NCBI GenBank assembly: GCA_944390995.1
Contig: CALXSA010000036.1
Span: 1 to 14,577 of the forward strand
Source of the DNA: an uncultured Clostridia bacterium
GTDB lineage: Bacteria > Bacillota_A > Clostridia > TANB77 > CAG-508
Length of the DNA: 14,577 bases
Reading direction: 5' to 3'
Both the position numbers and the translations under genes were made by a program. This document shows positions 6,505-13,937 of the stretch, piece after piece. The notes beneath the pieces are model-generated. The model saw only the letters and a program-made list of their open reading frames with translations. It searched no databases and was not told where the DNA came from. Within the stretch, counting starts at the first letter, position 1. Each line of letters begins with the position of its first letter.

Positions 6505-6533
6505 TTGATATTTTATACAATTTAATGTAAAAT
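6505..6533 (+). promoter_or_regulatory. Candidate promoter for the HD-secDF genes
   Basis: The -35 is TTGATA (6505-6510) and the -10 is TAAAAT (6528-6533), with a 17-bp spacer and TG directly before the -10. It lies 31 nt upstream of the start codon and leaves the GGAGG ribosome-binding site in the transcript. Confidence 0.5.
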
Positions 6534-6564
6534 AGTACAGTACACAAAAATTACGGAGGATGTT

Positions 6565-7224
6565 ATGGTAAGTTTTGAAGATGTGAAAAACAATCTTGAG
6601 GTGAAGGCGCTGGTTGAGGGCGCACAAAAACAGATGAATGCATTGGGCTATACGGAGCATTCTTTGAGGCATGTTACTCTTGTGTCTAACAGGGCAGGTG
6701 AGGTTTTGGAGACTTTAGGGTATCCGGAGGAGAGAATTGAGCTTGCTAAAATTGCGGGATACATGCACGATATTGGAAATTGTGTAAATAGAGTAGACCA
6801 TGCACATTCAGGTGCTATTCTTGCATACCAAATTTTAAAGGGAATGAGCATGGATACTGAGGATAGAACCGAAATTATGATGGCGATTGGTAATCATGAT
6901 GAGCAAACAGGTACGGCTGTTAGTGATATTTCGGCTGCGTTAATTTTGGCTGACAAGTCAGATGTGCATAGGTCAAGGGTTGTGAATAAGAATATTTCTA
7001 CTTTTGATAAGCACGACAAGGTGAATTATGCGGTTACCAATGCTGAGTTTAGAATTAGCAAAGAGGAGAGAAAGGCTACTTTGAATTTAACAATCGATAC
7101 TAAAATATCGCCTGTGCTTGATTATTTTGAAATATTTATGGATAGAACTATGATGAGTAAGCATGCGGCAAAATATTTAGGAATTTGGTTTGAGCTAATT
7201 ATAAATGATACAAAATTGTTATAA
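6565..7224 (+). CDS. HD-domain metal-dependent phosphohydrolase
   Basis: A 219-residue protein; GGAGG (6555-6559) lies 5 nt before ATG. The HD fold is shown by ordered metal ligands: His in EHSLRHV (31-37), the HD pair in GYMHDIGN (65-72), two His in DHAHSG (78-83), GNHDEQTG (109-116) and the late Asp in LILADKSD (126-133). The segment ADKSDVHRSRV resembles HD enzymes acting on phosphate esters. The C-terminal 80 residues form a mixed alpha/beta region with no motif I recognise. The substrate is unknown, with nucleotides or cyclic nucleotides as the usual candidates. It is followed 68 nt later by secD; I recall HD proteins next to secDF in clostridial genomes, which supports cotranscription. 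The coding strand is visibly richer in G and T than its neighbours, with many GTG, GCG and GAG codons. Confidence 0.82.
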   Translation: MVSFEDVKNNLEVKALVEGAQKQMNALGYTEHSLRHVTLVSNRAGEVLETLGYPEERIELAKIAGYMHDIGNCVNRVDHAHSGAILAYQILKGMSMDTEDRTEIMMAIGNHDEQTGTAVSDISAALILADKSDVHRSRVVNKNISTFDKHDKVNYAVTNAEFRISKEERKATLNLTIDTKISPVLDYFEIFMDRTMMSKHAAKYLGIWFELIINDTKLL

Positions 7225-7292
7225 TAATATTATGGGTTTATAGGTACATCCCACGAAAACCTAAATTTGAATATAAGGATATGTAGCAAAAA

Positions 7293-8639
7293 ATGAATAG
7301 AAGATTGAAATTAACACTTGTAATTTTATTAATTGTTTTAGTATCTATAATCTCATTTGTAGGGTTATTTATACAAAACACAAAATTTATGGACAACTTA
7401 TTACCAGATTATAGGTTAGGAATGGACTTATATGGTCACAGAGCAATTTCAGTGGGGGTAAGTGACCAAACAGAAACTGTATATTATGATGAAGATGGAA
7501 ATGAGGTTTCTTCAGATACTGAGGGGGCAACTTCAGAAGAAGTGCCAGTAAATAGTGAAGAAAGTTTGACGAAAGAGAATTATTTAAAGGCAAAGGAGCT
7601 TGTTGAAAAGAGATTTGAAGACTTAAATGCGTCTGAGTATATAATTAGAATGAATGAGAATAATGGAGACCTAACTGTATATCTACCTGAAGATGACATG
7701 ACAGATATTACTTCTCAATTCATATATTCAAAAGGCGAGTTTACAGTTGAGGATGAAGATGGACAAGTTCTTATGGATAATTCTAATTTAAAGGATGTTA
7801 GAGTTGGATATTCAACTGGTACAACTGGAACAAGTGTATACTTGAGCTTTGAGTTTAACGAAGATTCAGTAGAAAAGTTAAAAGAGATAAGCAATACATA
7901 TGTTGAGAGTGAGGATGAGGAAGGAAACGATACATCTAAACAAGTATTGCTAAAGGTAGATGGAAGCACATTAATTCAAACCACATTTGATGAGGAAATA
8001 TCAAATGGAGTATTGCCTCTAACATTGGGAACAGCTACTGATAATGAGACATTAAATCAATATATTGAAAGTGCGTCTAACATTGCAATTTTGGTAAATA
8101 ATGGTCCACTTCCATTAGAATATACTGTGGAACAAAATAGGTTTATCAAATCAGACATCACTTTGGAAAGCTTAAAAATTCCAGCAATTGTTGCGGGAGC
8201 AATTTTGGTAATTGCATTGTTGTTCCTATGCATCAAGTATAAGAAGTTAGGAGTTTTATCAGCAATAGCATTTATTGGATATTTGGCTGTTGTGCTAATT
8301 GTTATAAGAGTGACAAGCTTAGTATTAACAGTAGAAGGAATGTGCGGAGTTGTAATAGCAACAATTTTGGGCTTTGCTTTTATGGTATATCTAGTGCACA
8401 TGTTAAGCAAACAAGAAAAAGAGAAAGTACAGTACAGAAAAACTTATAATAAATCTATGCTATCTATGTTTATGAGCTTAATACCTACATTGGTAATTGG
8501 AATTGTATTAGTTTTTGCATCATGGCTTCCAGCGTATAGCTTTGGAACAATTATATTCTGGAGTATACTAATATTACTACTATATAATGCAAGTATCACG
8601 AGAGTATTATTATTAAATAGCATAGAAGAAAAAAAGTAG
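7293..8639 (+). CDS. secD: Divergent SecD-like protein translocase subunit
   Basis: A 448-residue protein; TAAGGA lies about 13 nt before ATG. An N-terminal helix (about 5-27) is followed by the SecD landmark RLGMDLYGHRAISVGV (41-56), the counterpart of the family's RLGLDLxGG strand. A large periplasmic P1-like domain with an acidic insertion follows (about 57-280), then five C-terminal helices (about 294 onward). The region that normally carries the conserved DANVxIxERI motif reads LGFAFMVYLVHMLSKQEKEK here, so that motif is missing. SecD and SecF use the proton-motive force to help Sec substrates off the membrane. Its position after an HD gene and before a SecF-like gene supports the assignment, but the divergence means mechanistic equivalence is not certain. 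Confidence 0.72.
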   Translation: MNRRLKLTLVILLIVLVSIISFVGLFIQNTKFMDNLLPDYRLGMDLYGHRAISVGVSDQTETVYYDEDGNEVSSDTEGATSEEVPVNSEESLTKENYLKAKELVEKRFEDLNASEYIIRMNENNGDLTVYLPEDDMTDITSQFIYSKGEFTVEDEDGQVLMDNSNLKDVRVGYSTGTTGTSVYLSFEFNEDSVEKLKEISNTYVESEDEEGNDTSKQVLLKVDGSTLIQTTFDEEISNGVLPLTLGTATDNETLNQYIESASNIAILVNNGPLPLEYTVEQNRFIKSDITLESLKIPAIVAGAILVIALLFLCIKYKKLGVLSAIAFIGYLAVVLIVIRVTSLVLTVEGMCGVVIATILGFAFMVYLVHMLSKQEKEKVQYRKTYNKSMLSMFMSLIPTLVIGIVLVFASWLPAYSFGTIIFWSILILLLYNASITRVLLLNSIEEKK

Positions 8640-8669
8640 TAAAATGTGCATAGAAAGGATAGAGTAAAA

Positions 8670-9329
8670 ATGAAGAAGAAAATAATATATGCAATTTTAA
8701 TATGTATTATAATAGCAGGAATTGTAATTATTCCAACAATAGGCTTGAAAGCAGACCTAATGTATTCAAAAAATGTTGAGATAGACGTATACTTAGGAAA
8801 AAGCTTTTCAATGTCAGATATGGAGCAAGTTGTAGGAGAGGTTTTCCCAGGAGAGAAGACAATAATTCAAGAAATAGAGCTATTTGGGGACATGGCGGCT
8901 ATAACTATACCAGACACAAGAAGTGATGAGGAATTAAATAGCAAAGTTGAAGAATTGAATACAAAAATCAATGAAAAGTTTGAGTTGGAGAATGAAGTTG
9001 ACGATTTAACTGTAACACATAACCCAAAAGTAAAATTGTCAAGCTTAGTTATGCCGTACCTTTGGGTAATTGGAACTAGTGTAGTTATAATTTTAGTTTT
9101 TGCTGCAATAAGATACAGAAAACTTGGAGTAGTAAAAATGTTGCTAACATATATTTTCTCGATTGCAGGAGTACAATTGTTATTACTAAGCATTATTGCA
9201 ATAACAAGATTCCCTGTAAATAGAGCAGTTATACCTGTAGGTCTATTGCTATATGTAGCAACTGTAACAGTTTTGGGCATAAAGAACGAAAAGAAACTGA
9301 CAGATGCCACAGCTGAGGAAGAAAAATAA
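8670..9329 (+). CDS. Short SecF-like membrane protein
   Basis: A 219-residue protein starting at ATG 8670. AAAGGA (8654-8659) lies 10 nt upstream, whereas the in-frame GTG at 8646 has no ribosome-binding site. An N-terminal helix (about 4-24), a periplasmic domain of about 100 residues (28-125) and only three C-terminal helices (about 129-147, 153-178 and 187-203) are visible. Canonical SecF has six helices plus conserved GxDFxGG and DTIVxFDRI motifs, and neither motif is recognisable here. Assignment rests on gene order (30 nt after the SecD-like gene), the helix-domain-helices architecture, and a cytoplasmic segment IRYRKLGVVKMLL that resembles the IKYKKLGVLSAI segment of the upstream SecD-like protein. 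It is probably a reduced SecF partner; an unrelated membrane protein cannot be excluded. A terminator follows. Confidence 0.55.
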   Translation: MKKKIIYAILICIIIAGIVIIPTIGLKADLMYSKNVEIDVYLGKSFSMSDMEQVVGEVFPGEKTIIQEIELFGDMAAITIPDTRSDEELNSKVEELNTKINEKFELENEVDDLTVTHNPKVKLSSLVMPYLWVIGTSVVIILVFAAIRYRKLGVVKMLLTYIFSIAGVQLLLLSIIAITRFPVNRAVIPVGLLLYVATVTVLGIKNEKKLTDATAEEEK

Positions 9330-9353
9330 GGAAATTTTAATTTAATATTCAAC

Positions 9354-9397
9354 AAAAAAAGACATTATTAGTATTATATATTAATGATGTCTTTTTT
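9354..9397 (+). terminator. Intrinsic terminator after the secDF genes
   Basis: GACATTATTA (9361-9370) pairs with TAATGATGTC (9382-9391), with one G-U pair and an 11-nt loop. A run of seven A's precedes it and six T's (9392-9397) follow, so it could also act on the opposite strand. Confidence 0.8.
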
Positions 9398-9454
9398 GCA
9401 TTAAATTATGTAAATGAGAATAGGCTGTTTGAAAATATGAGGAAGTGAGCAAAT

Positions 9455-9790
9455 TTGATAAAAAAATTAAGAAAAATACTATACAGAAGCATAGATGGCA
9501 GCGAGATTTCGTATAAGAAACTAAAGAATTTATTAAAAGAAAATCAGGTTTTTTTAATAGATGTTAGAAGCAGTAGGGAATTTGAAGAAGGACATTTGAA
9601 TGGAGCGATTAATATACCGGTTTATAATATTGAAAAGGAAATACAAAAGCAAGTCACGAATAAGCAAAGTATGATTATTCTTTATTGTTCTACAGGGCAT
9701 AGGAGTGTTGAGGCCAAAGAAATTTTGGACAGATTAGGATATGTAAATGTATATAATTTGAAAGATGGAATAGATAAAATTTGGGTGTAA
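9455..9790 (+). CDS. Rhodanese-like sulfurtransferase domain protein
   Basis: A 111-residue single-domain rhodanese starting at TTG 9455, with GAGGA (9439-9443) 11 nt upstream. The motifs are complete: FLIDVRSSREFEEGHLNGAI (33-52; the CH2A-like strand and EFEEGHLNGAINIP) and the active-site loop CSTGHRS (78-84) with catalytic Cys78. The C-terminal LGYVNVYNLKDGIDKI is the usual closing strand and helix. A preceding basic stretch of about 20 residues (KKLRKILYR) is not a signal peptide. Such stand-alone domains carry sulfane sulfur to acceptors; the partner is not evident from context. It lies between a terminator and the ytxC-like gene. Confidence 0.9.
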   Translation: MIKKLRKILYRSIDGSEISYKKLKNLLKENQVFLIDVRSSREFEEGHLNGAINIPVYNIEKEIQKQVTNKQSMIILYCSTGHRSVEAKEILDRLGYVNVYNLKDGIDKIWV

Positions 9791-9883
9791 AAGAACGTTT
9801 AAAAAAAAATAGAATAAAATATGTATATCTAGAGTTGATTTAGTAGATAATAATATAGACCTAAAGAAAGGAGAAATTCTTAG

Positions 9884-10735
9884 ATGAAATCATATTGTAT
9901 TAAAACTGATAACGAGAGAATAATAGAATATCTACTAAATAAAATTTCAAAATTAGAGTTTCCTAATATTTATTATTGTGAGAAATCCTTTAAAGTATAC
10001 GAAAATATAGTCATGCATTATAAAAATGACGATATTGATAAATTTCAAAATGTTGTTGCTACACTAATTGTTGATACAATTAGGAGCTTTTTTGAGGAAC
10101 GAATTTTAAGAAGAATAATAAATGTAAATTATTTTTACTTTGACGAATTTGAGAGAAATTTAATCTACGATGACTGCGGAGAATTTTTAAAACAAGACGA
10201 GGTAGAGATAAAAGAAACGCTTTTTACTCAGGTAAAACAATATATAAAAGAAAATAGAAATATTGTATTAGAGGGCGTGGTGAATTTTAGAGTAGGGGAC
10301 TATGTAAAAATTTTAGATAGCATAGTCGACATGGCTGTAAATAAATATATTATTGAAAAAGAATATAAGGAATTTATAAATTTGCTAAAAATATATGTAA
10401 ATTCTACCTGTACAAAAGTAGATGTTATGCATTTAATATATATTAATGGAGAGTCTATATTATTAGACAAAGACAAAAATATTGTTAAAATAGACAAAAA
10501 TATAGGGAACACAAAATATTTATCTGACATTACCTTCTCATCAAACGATATTGCTCTTAATACTTTATTGAACTTATTGCCAAGAACTTTAAAAATTCAC
10601 ATTATTGATAAGGAAGATGAATTTATAAACACACTCAAATTAATTTTTGACAATAGAATAGAAATTTGCAAAGGTTGTAACATTTGCAAAACATTTAGCA
10701 TAAAAAATGAGTTTTTTACATTAAGTAGTAGGTAG
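9884..10735 (+). CDS. ytxC: YtxC-like sporulation protein
   Basis: A 283-residue protein; AAAGGAG (9867-9873) lies 10 nt before ATG. Its length, the long helical middle part with EERILRRIINVNYFYFDEFE, and the C-terminal HIIDKEDEFINTLKLIFDNR fit the YtxC family, found in spore-forming Firmicutes and annotated as sporulation protein on the basis of phylogenetic distribution and B. subtilis data. It has no signal peptide or membrane helix, so it is probably cytosolic. A Cys cluster C-x-x-C-x-x-C (C262, C265, C268) near the end could bind zinc or an Fe-S cluster. The stop codon overlaps the start of a 13-bp hairpin. Its precise role is unknown. Confidence 0.75.
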   Translation: MKSYCIKTDNERIIEYLLNKISKLEFPNIYYCEKSFKVYENIVMHYKNDDIDKFQNVVATLIVDTIRSFFEERILRRIINVNYFYFDEFERNLIYDDCGEFLKQDEVEIKETLFTQVKQYIKENRNIVLEGVVNFRVGDYVKILDSIVDMAVNKYIIEKEYKEFINLLKIYVNSTCTKVDVMHLIYINGESILLDKDKNIVKIDKNIGNTKYLSDITFSSNDIALNTLLNLLPRTLKIHIIDKEDEFINTLKLIFDNRIEICKGCNICKTFSIKNEFFTLSSR

Positions 10736-10763
10736 AATGTTGTTGGGTAACCAACAACATTCT
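10734..10763 (+). terminator. Perfect hairpin at the ytxC stop codon
   Basis: A 13-bp perfect stem (10734-10746 with 10751-10763) has a GTAA loop. It begins inside the TAG stop (10733-10735) and is followed by TAAAAAA rather than T's. It may end or stabilise the transcript, but it is not a textbook rho-independent terminator on this strand. Confidence 0.45.
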
Positions 10764-10772
10764 TAAAAAAGC

Positions 10773-10802
10773 TTGAAAACATCCTTCATATTGTGATAAT
10801 AT
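10773..10802 (+). promoter_or_regulatory. Promoter for the glycosyltransferase gene
   Basis: The -35 is TTGAAA (10773-10778) and the -10 is TAATAT (10797-10802), with an 18-bp spacer. TGA immediately before the -10 makes an extended -10. The 14 bases 10785-10798 equal those at 5438-5451, in the same position relative to the -10. Confidence 0.5.
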
Positions 10803-10849
10803 ATAAGTGCTTGAAAAGGTAAATATATTATGAAGGGATAGTAATTATT

Positions 10850-11830
10850 ATGGAAGAAAAAAAATTAGTGACAATACTTGTACCAGCATATAATGAAGAA
10901 GAAGTACTTGAAATGCTTTATGAAAGATTAGAAAAATTAATGGCGGAAAATACAAAGTACGATTTCGAGATATTATTAGTAAATGACGGAAGCAAAGACA
11001 AAACACTAGAAATAATGCAAAAATTAAGAGAAAAAGATAAGAGAGTTTGCTATTTGAGTTTATCTAGGAATTTCGGAAAAGAAACTGCAATGATTGCAGG
11101 CTTGGACTATTGCAAGGGAGATGCAGTAATAATAATTGATGCGGACTTGCAAGATCCTCCTGAATTAATTCCAGAGATGCTCAAATACTGGGAAGAAGGA
11201 TATGATGACGTGTATGCCAAAAGACGTTCAAGAAAAGGAGAAAGTTGGCTTAAAAAATTCACTTCATCAATGTATTATAAGGTTTTGCAAGCATTTACTA
11301 AAATACAAATTCAGAAGGATACTGGAGACTTTAGGCTATTAGACAGAAGATGTGTAGAAGCATTGAAGTCTATACGTGAGTCTCAAAGGTATACAAAAGG
11401 CTTATTTAGTTGGATAGGATATAATAAAAAAGAAATATTGTATGATAGAGACCCAAGAGCAGCAGGCAAGACAAAGTGGAATTACAAGAAGCTAGTGGAC
11501 TTATCTATTGACGGAATTACTTCATTTACCACATCTCCACTTAGATGGTCTGCAATAATTGGTGTAATTGTTTCTATTATAGGCTTTATCTATATGTTGT
11601 ACATAATTATTAAAACGATTGTTTCTGGAGTAGACGTGCCAGGCTATGCTTCAACAATGGTTGTAATATTGTTCCTAGGAGGAATACAGCTTATTTTCCT
11701 AGGAGTTATTGGAGAGTACTTGGGAAGGGCATTTTACGAGACAAAGGGAAGACCACTTTATTTTATTGATAGATATAATGAGACTAAGGAAACAAACAAA
11801 AGCTTGAATGAACCAAGAGATTTATTGTAA
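10850..11830 (+). CDS. GT2 glycosyltransferase, GtrB/DPM-type polyprenyl-phosphate sugar transferase
   Basis: A 326-residue protein. The N-terminal GT-A domain shows VPAYNEEEVLEMLYERLEKL (11-30), the nucleotide-binding LLVNDGSKDKT (42-52), NFGKETAMIAGLDYCKGD (74-91) and the metal-binding IIDADLQDPPELIPEM (95-110). Further on come GDFRLLDR (159-166), the acceptor-side RDPRAAGKTKWNYKKL (200-215), and two C-terminal membrane helices (about 233-254 and 269-290) separated by a short polar loop. This layout matches GtrB/YfdH- and YkcC-like enzymes, which move a sugar from a nucleotide donor to undecaprenyl or dolichyl phosphate at the inner membrane face. The sugar is not predictable. GAAGGG lies about 13 nt before ATG, and it has its own promoter. 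No flippase or GtrA-type partner is visible, and pyruvate kinase follows from a separate promoter. Confidence 0.88.
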   Translation: MEEKKLVTILVPAYNEEEVLEMLYERLEKLMAENTKYDFEILLVNDGSKDKTLEIMQKLREKDKRVCYLSLSRNFGKETAMIAGLDYCKGDAVIIIDADLQDPPELIPEMLKYWEEGYDDVYAKRRSRKGESWLKKFTSSMYYKVLQAFTKIQIQKDTGDFRLLDRRCVEALKSIRESQRYTKGLFSWIGYNKKEILYDRDPRAAGKTKWNYKKLVDLSIDGITSFTTSPLRWSAIIGVIVSIIGFIYMLYIIIKTIVSGVDVPGYASTMVVILFLGGIQLIFLGVIGEYLGRAFYETKGRPLYFIDRYNETKETNKSLNEPRDLL

Positions 11831-11837
11831 AAAATAC

Positions 11838-11866
11838 TAGCTATTTCCAGTTTTCTGTGGTATAAT
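11838..11866 (+). promoter_or_regulatory. Extended -10 promoter for pyruvate kinase
   Basis: A perfect -10 TATAAT (11861-11866) is preceded by TGTGG, which supplies an extended -10 TG. The -35 region at 17-bp spacing (TAGCTA) is poor, which is tolerable with an extended -10. It leaves a 43-nt leader to the preferred start. Confidence 0.5.
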
Positions 11867-11909
11867 AGAAAGGTACGGTATTTTAATATAGAAAGGAATG
11901 GTTAGTTAT

Positions 11910-13343
11910 ATGCCAAGAAAAACTAAGATTATTTGTACATTAGGACCAGCAGTGGACGAACAAGAAATGATGGAGAAATTAATTAAAGCAGGAATGAATG
12001 TTGCTAGATTTAATTTTTCACATGGAGATTATGAGGAGCAAGGTTTTAGAATTGAAACTTTTAAAAAAGCAAGAAAGGCGGTTGGCTTGCCAGTAGCTAT
12101 GCTTCTTGACACAAAAGGACCAGAAATAAGAATTGGAAAATTTGCTACAGGAGAAGCTGTTTTAAATGAGGGAGATACTTTTACACTTCTAAACGACGAT
12201 GTTGATGGAGACAATACAAAAGTGTCAGTTACATATAAAAACCTATATAATGAAGTACCTGTAGGCACAAGAATTCTTATTAATGATGGGTTAATTGAAA
12301 TAATTGTTGAAAAAATTGAGGGTAAGGATGTAGTTTGTAGGGTTCAAAATGGTGGAAAATTAACCAATAAAAAGAGCATTAATATACCAAACTCTAAAAT
12401 AAAATTACCTAGCATGACTGACAAAGATAAATCAGATATTATATTTGGTATAAAAAATGGATTTGACTATATAGCAGCTTCTTTTATTAGAAAAGCCGAA
12501 GATGTTGTAAACATTAAAAAAGTGTTAAAAGAAAATGGCGGAGAATATATTAAAGTCATTTCAAAAATAGAAAATAGAGAAGGTATAGACAACTTTGACG
12601 AGATTTTAGAGGTGTCTGACGGAATAATGGTAGCAAGAGGCGACTTGGGCGTTGAGATACCAATGGAAGAAGTGCCAATAAGACAAAAAGAATTTATACA
12701 AAAATGTGGAAAAGCAGGAAAAATAGTTGTTACTGCAACACAAATGTTAGAGTCTATGGTTAAGAACCCAAGACCAACAAGAGCTGAAGTAAGCGACGTT
12801 GCAAATGCTATATACGACCAAACAAGTGCAATTATGCTTTCAGCAGAATCAGCAGCAGGAAATTATCCAATTGAATGTGTTGAAACAATGAATAGAATAG
12901 CAAGAGCTACAGAAGATTCAATTAAATATTGGGAAATATTCAAGAATAAAGAATTCCCAATATTAGAAAAAGACTATGAATTCAATTTGAACTATTCTAC
13001 ATGCATGACAGCAATGAACCTAGACACTAAGGCAATTTTCGCATATACAGATACAGGAAGAACAGCAATGAACCTAGCAGGATTTATGCCAAAATGTCCA
13101 ATTTATGCTATAACTTCAAATGAAGAAGTAAGCAAGCAATTAGCACTAGTATGTAATGTAAACCCTATATTAGTTGAGAGAAAAGAGAATATAGACGAAA
13201 TGATTGAAAATGGTGTTGAAGAAGCAAAAGAATTAGGAATTTTGGAAAAAGGAGAGCTAATTGCAATTGCTGGTGGAGCATCAGTATTAAATGGTCAACA
13301 CTCAGAAATGAACAAGACAATTGGTGGAATTTTAAAAGTTTAG
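11910..13343 (+). CDS. pyk: Pyruvate kinase
   Basis: A 477-residue protein converting phosphoenolpyruvate and ADP to pyruvate and ATP, the last step of glycolysis. ATG 11910 is preferred over the in-frame ATG at 11898: GAAAGG (11891-11896) is 13 nt from the former but only 1 nt from the latter, and the product then begins PRKTKIICTLGPA as is usual. Visible active-site motifs are RFNFSHG (33-39), DTKGPEIR (67-74), KIENREG (219-225), MVARGDLGVEIP (240-251) and TATQMLESM (275-283). Glu72 in DTKGPEIR corresponds to rabbit Glu117, so a K+-dependent enzyme is expected. The signature usually read as LSGETAAG is LSAESAAG here. The protein ends after the C-domain (GGILKV), lacking the extra PEP-utiliser-like domain of Bacillus enzymes. 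A terminator follows. Confidence 0.97.
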   Translation: MPRKTKIICTLGPAVDEQEMMEKLIKAGMNVARFNFSHGDYEEQGFRIETFKKARKAVGLPVAMLLDTKGPEIRIGKFATGEAVLNEGDTFTLLNDDVDGDNTKVSVTYKNLYNEVPVGTRILINDGLIEIIVEKIEGKDVVCRVQNGGKLTNKKSINIPNSKIKLPSMTDKDKSDIIFGIKNGFDYIAASFIRKAEDVVNIKKVLKENGGEYIKVISKIENREGIDNFDEILEVSDGIMVARGDLGVEIPMEEVPIRQKEFIQKCGKAGKIVVTATQMLESMVKNPRPTRAEVSDVANAIYDQTSAIMLSAESAAGNYPIECVETMNRIARATEDSIKYWEIFKNKEFPILEKDYEFNLNYSTCMTAMNLDTKAIFAYTDTGRTAMNLAGFMPKCPIYAITSNEEVSKQLALVCNVNPILVERKENIDEMIENGVEEAKELGILEKGELIAIAGGASVLNGQHSEMNKTIGGILKV

Positions 13344-13391
13344 ACCATAAAATATTTTGAATAATTATAAAATTTTGAATAATTTAAAACG

Positions 13392-13427
13392 AAAAAGATA
13401 TAACAATAAGAGGTTATATCTTTTTTT
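13392..13427 (+). terminator. Intrinsic terminator after pyk
   Basis: A 13-bp stem (13392-13404 with 13413-13425) has an 8-nt loop, and a run of T's (13421-13427) overlaps the right arm. Placed about 50 nt after the pyk stop. Confidence 0.85.
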
Positions 13428-13495
13428 GTGCTATGAGAAAAAAGTGATGCTTTCTTTTAAAATTGAAATATTTTTAAGAAAGTTATGGAGAGAGA

Positions 13496-13526
13496 GATAG
13501 TTTGTAAGTAACAATTTACATAAAAT
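13496..13526 (+). promoter_or_regulatory. Candidate sigma-E (sporulation) promoter for the cotJ operon
   Basis: CATAAAAT (13519-13526) matches the B. subtilis sigma-E -10 consensus CATACAAT at 7 of 8 positions. GATAGTT (13496-13502), 16 bp upstream, is only a partial -35 match. Transcription would begin near 13533, leaving the GGAGG site in the leader. cotJ is sigma-E-dependent in B. subtilis, so the site is plausible. No better vegetative promoter is seen. Confidence 0.4.
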
Positions 13527-13568
13527 AAGAATATTATGTAATATAACATATGAATAGGAGGAAGATGT

Positions 13569-13937
13569 ATGTATAATAGATTCAGAAGAAACAATTGGAT
13601 GTATAGCAACAATGACAATCAAGTACTAGAAGATGTATGCAACGATGTATCAAATTACGATAATAACAACTGTTGCAATATGAACAATTACTGCATGAAC
13701 GATTACAATTGCGGCTGTGGGTTTGACGAAGATTATAATGTATTTCCATCTAACCCAATGCTTGCACAAAGTTATGTGCCAATCCAGACATTGAACCAAA
13801 CGTTTACACCTTGTTGCGGATTGAAAAATGGAACTATATTTCCAGAACTTGTAAGTCCATATGAGCCATGTGATAGTATGGAATTTATTAATTATTTAAG
13901 AAGAAGAAATGATATAGGAGAGGGGTGCAATGGATAA
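13569..13937 (+). CDS. cotJA: Spore coat associated protein CotJA, with Cys/Asn-rich N-terminus
   Basis: A 122-residue protein; TAGGAGGA (13555-13562) lies 6 nt before ATG. The conserved CotJA core is in the C-terminal half: NPMLAQSYVPIQTLNQTF (62-79) followed by NGTIFPELVSPYEP (87-100). CotJA is a minor coat or outer-spore protein needed to assemble CotJC in B. subtilis. The N-terminal 58 residues are unusual: rich in Asn, Asp and Tyr, with six Cys including CC and CGCG, for ten Cys overall. The product is longer than a typical CotJA of about 80 residues. It is first in the cotJA-cotJB-cotJC operon; its stop overlaps the next start (TAATG), so translation is likely coupled. Confidence 0.88.
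   Translation: MYNRFRRNNWMYSNNDNQVLEDVCNDVSNYDNNNCCNMNNYCMNDYNCGCGFDEDYNVFPSNPMLAQSYVPIQTLNQTFTPCCGLKNGTIFPELVSPYEPCDSMEFINYLRRRNDIGEGCNG

Noticed and set aside
8057..8410. Reverse-strand open frame of 117 codons inside secD
   Set aside because: Antisense shadow of the hydrophobic SecD region; no family resemblance or start signal.
8867..9355. Long reverse-strand open frame (162 codons) opposite the SecF-like gene
   Set aside because: It is an antisense shadow: low-complexity Ser/Thr/Phe-rich product, no ribosome-binding site, and full overlap with a supported gene.
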